The notes under the pieces: model-generated
The model's input: the letters and a program-made list of their open reading frames with translations, nothing else
Database searches by the model: none
Told to the model about the DNA's origin: nothing
Shown here: positions 5,696 to 12,214 of the stretch, one piece after another
How positions within the stretch are numbered: position 1 is the first letter of the stretch
Layout: every line of letters begins with the position of its first letter
Source: an uncultured Planctomycetaceae bacterium
GTDB taxonomy: Bacteria; Planctomycetota; Planctomycetia; Pirellulales; Pirellulaceae
DNA length: 12,214 nt
Direction: 5' to 3'
NCBI GenBank assembly: GCA_903921945.1
Contig: CAIXSC010000160.1
Location: 1-12,214, forward strand
Position numbers and translations under genes: made by a program

Positions 5696-7174
5696 TTATC
5701 GGCCCCGCTCTTCGCGTTTTCGCCGCCGCAATTCCCTTTCCCGCTGCTTTCGCAGATCGGCCTTCTCCTTGGTGGAGAGCCGCTTCCCGGTACCCTTTTT
5801 CTCGCGCATCAGCTGCGCGCCTGGATTGAACAGGCCGCCCGCCTGTAACTCGCGGACCTTTCGCAGCCGCTCCGCCATGCCGGCCCCCGCCATCCCTTGG
5901 ACAAGCGGGGCCATGACATCGAACTGCTTGATCAGTTGCGTGACTTCCACCGGCTCGACACCTGCCCCGCGAGCAATCCGGCTGCGGCGGCTCGAGTCGA
6001 TCAACTTCGGATTCCGCCGCTCCGCTCGCGTCATCGAATCGATGATGCCCACGAGCCGCTTGGTATCCTTCTCCGTGTCGACGCTGCCCATCATCTGCTG
6101 CAGGTCGCCCATGCCGGGAAGCAAGCCCATGAGCTTCATCATGAGCCCCGGCTTCATGAACTGCATGATCTGGTCGCGGAAATCCTCGAGCGTGAACTGG
6201 CCGGCTCGCAACCGCTCTTCGAGTTCGACCCGCTTCTTTTCGTCCACTGCCCGACGCGCGACATCCACCAATCCCAGGATGTCGCCCATGCCCAAAATTC
6301 GGCTGGCCATGCCTTCCGGCCGAAACGGCTCAAGCGCGTCCAGATGCTCGCCAGTGCCGATGAACTTGATCGGCACTCCGGTGACTTGCTTCACCGACAG
6401 CAACGCGCCGCCGCGCGAATCGCCGTCCAGTTTCGTCATGATGACGCCGTCGAGCTCCAACGCGTCATTGAATGCGGAAGCGCTGTTGACCGCGTCCTGG
6501 CCCGTCATGCCGTCGACGACGAGGAACACCTTGTCGGGCCGAACCTGGTTTTCAACCCGCTTCAACTCGTCCATCAGCTCGCGGTCGATCGCTAACCGGC
6601 CAGCGGTGTCGAGAATCACGACCCCGATCCGCTCCTGCCGCGCTTTACGGACCGCGTCTTGGCAGACTTTGACCGGGTCTTTGGTGTTCGGATCGGAATA
6701 GACCGCCACACCTAGCTGTTCACCCAGCACATGCAGTTGTTGGATCGCCGCCGGCCGCTGCAAGTCGGCCGCCACCAACATGACGCGTTTGTCGCTTTCC
6801 TGCTGGATCAGCTTCGCGAGCTTGCCCGTGGTCGTCGTCTTGCCCGAACCTTGCAGCCCGCAGAGCATGTAGACGGTTACGTCCTCGCGGAACGGCAGCG
6901 AGGGATCGACAGGGCCCAACAGTTCGATCAGTTGCTGGTGGACAATGCCGACCACCTGCTGGCTAGGATCGAGCGACAGCAAGACCTTTTCACCAACCGC
7001 CTGGGCCGTGACACGCTCCATGAAGCTCTGCACAACTTCATAGCTGACATCCGCTTCGAGCAAGGACTGTTCGACCAGCCGCAACCCTTCGCGCATGTTG
7101 GCTTCGGTGAGCTTCGCTTTGCCCGTGAGGGTCTTCAGCGCGGCTCGCATTCCATCTTGAAGCGATTCAAACAT
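5696..7174 (-). CDS. ffh: Signal recognition particle protein Ffh (SRP54)
   Basis: A 492-residue SRP GTPase that binds 4.5S RNA and signal sequences of nascent proteins and docks to FtsY at the membrane. N domain 1-95; G domain with P-loop GLQGSGKT (106-113), DLQRPAA (137-143), DTAGR (189-193) and TKLDGDSRGG (247-256). The M domain, about 328-430, has the Met-rich finger loop KPGLMMKLMGLLPGMGDLQQ (341-360) and the RNA-binding helix with SRRSRIARGAG (395-405). The tail 456-492 is strongly basic. The start MFESLQDGMRAAL is the family N-terminus, although no Shine-Dalgarno motif precedes it (the upstream minus strand is CCAACCCTTCCACCACC). It heads the ffh-rpsP-trmD-rplS cluster, downstream of a candidate promoter. 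Confidence 0.98.
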   Translation of the reverse strand: MFESLQDGMRAALKTLTGKAKLTEANMREGLRLVEQSLLEADVSYEVVQSFMERVTAQAVGEKVLLSLDPSQQVVGIVHQQLIELLGPVDPSLPFREDVTVYMLCGLQGSGKTTTTGKLAKLIQQESDKRVMLVAADLQRPAAIQQLHVLGEQLGVAVYSDPNTKDPVKVCQDAVRKARQERIGVVILDTAGRLAIDRELMDELKRVENQVRPDKVFLVVDGMTGQDAVNSASAFNDALELDGVIMTKLDGDSRGGALLSVKQVTGVPIKFIGTGEHLDALEPFRPEGMASRILGMGDILGLVDVARRAVDEKKRVELEERLRAGQFTLEDFRDQIMQFMKPGLMMKLMGLLPGMGDLQQMMGSVDTEKDTKRLVGIIDSMTRAERRNPKLIDSSRRSRIARGAGVEPVEVTQLIKQFDVMAPLVQGMAGAGMAERLRKVRELQAGGLFNPGAQLMREKKGTGKRLSTKEKADLRKQRERELRRRKREERGR

Positions 7175-7221
7175 GGTGGTGGAAGGGTTGGCGACGACGG
7201 AGTGTCTAGGGAAAGCCCAAT

Positions 7222-7250
7222 AATGTAGCCGAATCCGCCAGGCTCTGCAA
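7222..7250 (-). promoter_or_regulatory. Candidate promoter for the ffh cluster
   Basis: On the minus strand TTGCAG (7250-7245), a 17-nt spacer, and TACATT (7227-7222) lie in the 86-nt gap between the NHL/thioredoxin stop and ffh. A start near 7215 would give an untranslated leader of about 40 nt. The boxes match the sigma-70 consensus at 3/6 and 4/6, so the call is moderate; the spacing and location are good. Confidence 0.4.
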
Positions 7251-7260
7251 ACCCGGCCCG

Positions 7261-9561
<2,301 letters not shown>

Positions 9562-9570
9562 CGAAACGCT

Positions 9571-9577
9571 CCTCCTT
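9571..9577 (-). promoter_or_regulatory. Strong ribosome binding site for the NHL/thioredoxin gene
   Basis: AAGGAGG followed by AG on the minus strand, 9 nt from its end to the ATG at 9561. It rules out the longer reading that would begin at 9750. Confidence 0.8.
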
Positions 9578-9619
9578 AGACGCCAACTCCGAAGGCCGCT
9601 CTGACTTCCGACCTTGCCC

Positions 9620-9648
9620 ATCGTACCCCAGTCCGCGCCGTCCGCGAA
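9620..9648 (-). promoter_or_regulatory. Weak candidate promoter for the NHL/thioredoxin gene
   Basis: In the 252-nt divergent region (9562-9813) the minus strand shows TTCGCG (9648-9643), a 17-nt spacer and TACGAT (9625-9620). The predicted start near 9613 gives a leader of about 50 nt. Matches to consensus are 3/6 and 4/6, so this is only a candidate. I see no convincing plus-strand promoter in the same region. Confidence 0.25.
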
Positions 9649-9776
9649 AGACCGAACCGGAAATGCCCATGCGCACGGGGGGAGACATCGGGTAAAACAG
9701 GAAAAAACGAACGGTCTCGGCGGGTAAGTTTGTGCGAATGCCCGCTTCAAACCGAAAAACCGTCATAGTTCGTCTT

Positions 9777-9804
9777 CTGCCGGTGGCAGTTAAGGAGGAG
9801 GAGG
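9777..9804 (+). promoter_or_regulatory. Small hairpin and repeated Shine-Dalgarno before the DUF1573 gene
   Basis: CTGCC-GGT-GGCAG (9777-9789) forms a 5-bp stem just before AAGGAGGAGGAGG (9792-9804). The last GGAGG is 9 nt before the GTG start at 9814. The repeated purine units provide several possible pairing registers and support this GTG start, as no in-frame ATG precedes the signal peptide. Confidence 0.6.
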
Positions 9805-9813
9805 ATTCCAGGC

Positions 9814-10929
9814 GTGACCCTCGACGTAACCCGTAGGACACTCATCGAGCTGCCGCCCACCCCGTTTACCCCGGTCATCAACCGCCGTTCATGGATTGCC
9901 CTGTGCGCCGCATCCGTGCCCAGCGCCATCGCGGTTTCCAGCGTGCGCCCCGCAATCGCGCAGCCGTGGGCCAAGAAGATGTTCAAAACGTTCGAGCACG
10001 ATTTCGGCACCGTCGCGCGCGGCGCCAAGGCCGAATTCGTATTCGAGTTCGAGAACATCTACGAGGAAACGCTGCGCGTCGCCGGTGTTCGTAGCAGTTG
10101 CGGCTGCACGAGCGTCTCGCTCACCAAAGATACGTTGCACACGTTCGAAAAAGGGGGCGTTGTCGCGACCTTCAACACCGCGAGCTTCCTCGGACACCGC
10201 AGCGCGACTCTCACCATCACCTTCGACAAGCCGTTCTCCGCCGAAGTGCAACTAAACGTCCAGGGCTTCATCCGCAGCGACGTTGTGTTCACGCCCGGAT
10301 CCGTCGACTTCGGAGTCGTCGATATCGGACGGGGAGCCAGCAAGCAAGTCGCGATTAACTACGCCGGGAAAGCCGACTGGCGCATCCTCGATGTCCGCAG
10401 CGCCAACTCGCACCTGGAAGTCGAACTCAATGAACGCGGCCGCGGAAACGGACGAGTTGCCTACGACATGGTGGTGTTCCTCAAACCGGACTTGGCCGAA
10501 GGTTTTTTCCAGGACCAGTTGCTGCTGGTCACCAACGACAGTCGTAACGCAAGCGTCCCGCTGGTTGTGGAGGGCCGAGTCGCTCCCGCCCTCTCTCTCA
10601 GCCCCGCTTCCCTTTACCTAGGATCGCTCGCCCCAGGTGAAACGGCGAAAAAGCAACTGGTCGTTCGCGGCCGACAACCGTTCCGAATCCGCAATGTGCG
10701 CAGCGACGATCCGCGATTCGAGTTCGAGGTCGGAGGCCAGGCGAAAACGTTGCATCTCATCCCGCTGCGATTCACCGCCGGCAACGATTCCGAAAAGGTC
10801 GCCGCGACCATCGAGGTCGAAACCGACTTGCCCGGGAGCGGCAAACTCCGCTGCGTCGCCAGCGGCACCATCAACGTCGATAACGGGGACGCGGGCGGCG
10901 GAGTGGTGAGCACGTTGGGCGACGATTAA
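9814..10929 (+). CDS. Exported DUF1573 domain protein with SSCGCT motif
   Basis: A 371-residue exported protein of unknown function. The N-terminus has NRRSWIALCAAS (23-34), a hydrophobic stretch and a likely cleavage after PAIA (46-49); the paired arginines recall Tat signals, but a Sec signal is equally possible. Residues 58-155 are a DUF1573 domain (HDFGTVARGAKAEFVFEF, then SSCGCTS at 94-100, GHRSATL). Two more Ig-like (ASH-type) beta modules follow at about 156-255 and 258-355. C96 and C98 are the family's conserved pair; metal or redox use has not been established. The start codon is GTG at 9814, supported by a repeated GGAGG. It is divergent from the NHL/thioredoxin gene and 49 nt before the zinc-ribbon gene. 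DUF1573 is common and multi-copy in planctomycetes and Bacteroidetes. Confidence 0.9.
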   Translation: MTLDVTRRTLIELPPTPFTPVINRRSWIALCAASVPSAIAVSSVRPAIAQPWAKKMFKTFEHDFGTVARGAKAEFVFEFENIYEETLRVAGVRSSCGCTSVSLTKDTLHTFEKGGVVATFNTASFLGHRSATLTITFDKPFSAEVQLNVQGFIRSDVVFTPGSVDFGVVDIGRGASKQVAINYAGKADWRILDVRSANSHLEVELNERGRGNGRVAYDMVVFLKPDLAEGFFQDQLLLVTNDSRNASVPLVVEGRVAPALSLSPASLYLGSLAPGETAKKQLVVRGRQPFRIRNVRSDDPRFEFEVGGQAKTLHLIPLRFTAGNDSEKVAATIEVETDLPGSGKLRCVASGTINVDNGDAGGGVVSTLGDD

Positions 10930-10940
10930 CCGGACTCGGA

Positions 10941-10970
10941 TTGACAACCGCCCGCGGCTTTGATGCTAAT
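10941..10970 (+). promoter_or_regulatory. Promoter for the zinc-ribbon gene, placed for a leaderless transcript
   Basis: TTGACA (10941-10946, perfect -35 consensus), an 18-nt spacer, and GCTAAT (10965-10970, 4/6). Transcription starting 7-9 nt further on would fall at 10977-10979, i.e. at or 1-2 nt before the ATG at 10979. Confidence 0.5.
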
Positions 10971-10978
10971 CTGCGGGA

Positions 10979-11800
10979 ATGAAAGCGCACTGCGGCTACT
11001 GCGGCGAAGAAATCATGGGGGCTGTCAACCGCTGCTGGCGGTGCGGCCACCACTTCGCAGTGTCGCCGGCCGCCGATGGCCTGCCCCCCGTTCGCCGCGA
11101 CCCGATCCCAGCACAGACAGGCGGCAGCCTGGAACCTTCCCGCACGACGGTCGTTGGACGCGCGTTACCCGTCTCGGTTCGGCCGCAATCACCCGCGAGC
11201 CCTATCGAAACGCACGCCCAACCCGCGATCGCCAGCCAAACCGCCCAATCCTCCGACGAGGCGGCTGCGGGACGTTTGTTGCGACTCGAAACCGCGAATG
11301 CCAAGCGTTGGGGGACGCCATTTTCGAGCGACTTCGAGCCGACGGCCGGCGATCGATGGCGACGCCGACAGCGTCGGTTGCGCGAGTGGCTACGCTTGGT
11401 TGTGGGCGATCCGCCAAGTGTTGCCGGTGCGGGGAAATTCGTGGACCGCCCGGCTCCGTGGGCCGCAGGTTCTTTGGGGGGAGCGTCCAGGGGGGGGACC
11501 GCCCGGGCCAGCCCGTTGGACACGCCGCCTCACTCGCCGCTCGCCAACGCGGCCGCATTCCTCTCGTTGGCACTTTCCGCCATCGCCCTCGCCGTATTGC
11601 CTTATCCGTTGATCGCCCTAGCAATGGCCGGTATGGCCCTATCGCTCGCCACCCTTTCTCAATGGGCCACTCCGCGTGCCCGCACAATCGCGCTGATCGT
11701 GCTCGCATTGGCGATTCTGGCAACGGCGATCTGGAAGACGACCCCTCGCGATAGCTCGGCAGGAGGGGTTGATGCCTTGGAGAGCTCGGGTACTCCGTAG
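10979..11800 (+). CDS. Zinc-ribbon membrane protein of unknown function
   Basis: A 273-residue protein that I do not recognise as a named family. The N-terminus is a zinc ribbon with C5xxC8 and C19xxC22 (HCGYCGEEIMGAVNRCWRCG). A Pro/Ser/Ala-rich linker (30-100), a strongly basic segment (DRWRRRQRRLREWLR, 125-139) and a Gly-rich stretch follow. Hydrophobic segments lie at about 190-226 (probably a helical pair broken by PYP at 208-210) and 235-252. This zinc-ribbon plus C-terminal membrane layout is common among small planctomycete envelope proteins. The ATG at 10979 has no Shine-Dalgarno site but lies just after a good promoter. A run of eight G at 11490-11497 (codons about 171-173) is a possible slippage site, but the ribbon and membrane parts are in one frame, so no frameshift is needed. 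Confidence 0.8.
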   Translation: MKAHCGYCGEEIMGAVNRCWRCGHHFAVSPAADGLPPVRRDPIPAQTGGSLEPSRTTVVGRALPVSVRPQSPASPIETHAQPAIASQTAQSSDEAAAGRLLRLETANAKRWGTPFSSDFEPTAGDRWRRRQRRLREWLRLVVGDPPSVAGAGKFVDRPAPWAAGSLGGASRGGTARASPLDTPPHSPLANAAAFLSLALSAIALAVLPYPLIALAMAGMALSLATLSQWATPRARTIALIVLALAILATAIWKTTPRDSSAGGVDALESSGTP

Positions 11801-11870
11801 TCTCCCAGCAATCACGGCCAACAGCCGCTTCGTCTGCCTTGGACTATTCTGGGAGAATGTATAGTTTTTT
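11801..11870 (+). terminator. Possible terminator after the zinc-ribbon gene
   Basis: TCTCCCAG (11801-11808), immediately after the stop codon, is perfectly complementary to CTGGGAGA (11849-11856), and a run of six T follows at 11865-11870. The 40-nt loop and the 8-nt gap before the T-run make it atypical. Confidence 0.3.
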
Positions 11871-11906
11871 CGTGGGAAAAATTTCGTATTTATTCCCAGG
11901 GAGAAT
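11846..11906. repeat. Pair of related ATTC...GGGAGAAT elements
   Basis: ATTCT-GGG-AGAAT (11846-11858) is a perfect 5-bp inverted repeat. ATTCCCAGGGAGAAT (11892-11906) shares the ATTC flank and the GGGAGAAT half. The GGGAGAAT copies start 48 bp apart. They lie in the AT-rich region before the LEPR-XLL gene and could be operator half-sites or chance. Confidence 0.45.
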
Positions 11907-11934
11907 TGGATAATTGGTAAGGACTGAATATTTT
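11906..11934 (+). promoter_or_regulatory. Candidate promoter for the LEPR-XLL gene
   Basis: TTGGAT (11906-11911), a 17-nt spacer and TATTTT (11929-11934), within a strongly AT-rich stretch (about 11856-11980) in an otherwise GC-rich window. A start near 11941 gives a leader of about 85 nt. The -35 box overlaps the second ATTC...GAAT element by one base. Confidence 0.35.
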
Positions 11935-11978
11935 CTACGCAACTGCTTAGTTTTTACGTTTTTTTCGTATGAGCCGGT

Positions 11979-11999
11979 TTTGCGTGTGGATTACGCAAA
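11979..11999 (+). promoter_or_regulatory. Leader hairpin before the LEPR-XLL gene
   Basis: TTTGCGT (11979-11985) and ACGCAAA (11993-11999) form a perfect 7-bp stem with a 7-nt loop. It lies 27 nt before the start codon, just upstream of the binding site, in the predicted untranslated leader. It could equally be a protein-binding palindrome in DNA. Confidence 0.4.
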
Positions 12000-12013
12000 C
12001 GGCCACTCGACGC

Positions 12014-12017
12014 GGAG
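12014..12017 (+). promoter_or_regulatory. Ribosome binding site of the LEPR-XLL gene
   Basis: GGAG, 9 nt before the ATG at 12027. The frame is open upstream to a TGA at 11970 but contains no ATG, which favours this start. Confidence 0.55.
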
Positions 12018-12026
12018 TTGCTCGCG

Positions 12027-12214
12027 ATGACAGTTGCGTTTTGGAAGCGGTGGCGGAGTGCGGGATTCAAAGCCTTTTCGATGGGGAAGGCATCCGCCGA
12101 GTGGCTTCGCCGGCAAAATGCCCTTCGAGCCCGTCGACTGCGTGGGGAATTGCTGGAGTCGCGGTTGTTGATGGCGACCGAGATCACCTCCTTGGATTCT
12201 CTGACGCTCGATCC
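12027..12214 (+). CDS. Secreted planctomycete protein with LEPR-XLL N-terminal motif, N-terminal part only
   Basis: The first 62 codons of a gene that runs out of the window. The N-terminus is basic (FWKRWRSAGFKAF, then WLRRQNALRARRLR) and leads into GELLESRLLMA at 40-50, which fits the RxLxxLExRxLLA (LEPR-XLL) motif. Family knowledge: this motif sits at the N-terminus of large secreted or surface planctomycete proteins with repeat, cadherin, calcium-binding or peptidase-like domains, and is thought to be an export or processing signal. After it the chain turns neutral (TEITSLDSLTLD), as expected for the exported part. There is no ordinary hydrophobic signal-peptide core. The body of the protein, and so its function, is not in the window. 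The ATG is supported by GGAG 9 nt upstream. Confidence 0.8.
   Translation, partial: MTVAFWKRWRSAGFKAFSMGKASAEWLRRQNALRARRLRGELLESRLLMATEITSLDSLTLD

Noticed and set aside
5769..6701. Plus-strand open frame of 310 codons opposite ffh
   Set aside because: Ser/Arg-rich composition typical of an antisense frame; ffh explains the region completely.
9562..9750. Longer start for the NHL/thioredoxin protein at 9750
   Set aside because: The strong AAGGAGG at 9571-9577 and the signal peptide beginning at 9561 fix the start; the upstream residues have no export or domain features.
11747..11758. CGCGATAGCTCG, also part of the hairpin before yraN
   Set aside because: A single 12-nt match within coding sequence and without the second arm; probably coincidence.

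Overview
The window looks like the chromosome of a planctomycete, probably of the Pirellula type. The evidence is high GC content, a formylglycine-type secreted sulfatase, a DUF1573 protein, an NHL/thioredoxin fusion protein, and at the right edge the start of a protein with the RxLxxLLESRLLMA-like (LEPR-XLL) N-terminal motif characteristic of large secreted planctomycete proteins. No species can be named from the sequence alone.

Left block, all on the minus strand (read from right to left, 9561 down to 1): an exported NHL-repeat/thioredoxin protein; then a translation and protein-export cluster ffh - rpsP - trmD - rplS - yraN; then a sulfatase; then nfnA (sudB-like FAD/NAD/[2Fe-2S] subunit) and the first 17 codons of its partner gltA/nfnB. 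The gaps are short: 42 nt for ffh/rpsP, 45 nt for rpsP/trmD, an ATGA overlap for trmD/rplS, 214 nt with a hairpin for rplS/yraN, 51 nt for yraN/sulfatase, 5 nt for sulfatase/nfnA and an ATGA overlap for nfnA/gltA. One long transcript from a candidate promoter before ffh is therefore plausible. Compared with the common bacterial ffh-rpsP-rimM-trmD-rplS-rnhB-yraN order, rimM and rnhB are absent here.

Right block, plus strand (9814 to the end): divergent from the NHL/thioredoxin gene lies a DUF1573 exported protein, followed by a small zinc-ribbon membrane protein that seems to have its own promoter placed for a leaderless transcript. Next comes a roughly 225-nt intergenic region, AT-rich for most of its length and full of small repeats, and finally the truncated LEPR-XLL secreted protein.

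Most of the window is ordinary housekeeping sequence. I found no CRISPR array, insertion sequence, tRNA, rRNA or defence system. The items most worth following up are the LEPR-XLL gene and its AT-rich upstream region, the linkage of a secreted sulfatase to an Nfn/Sud-type redox enzyme, the perfect hairpin in front of yraN, the leaderless-looking zinc-ribbon gene, and the divergent pairing of two exported cysteine-motif proteins.
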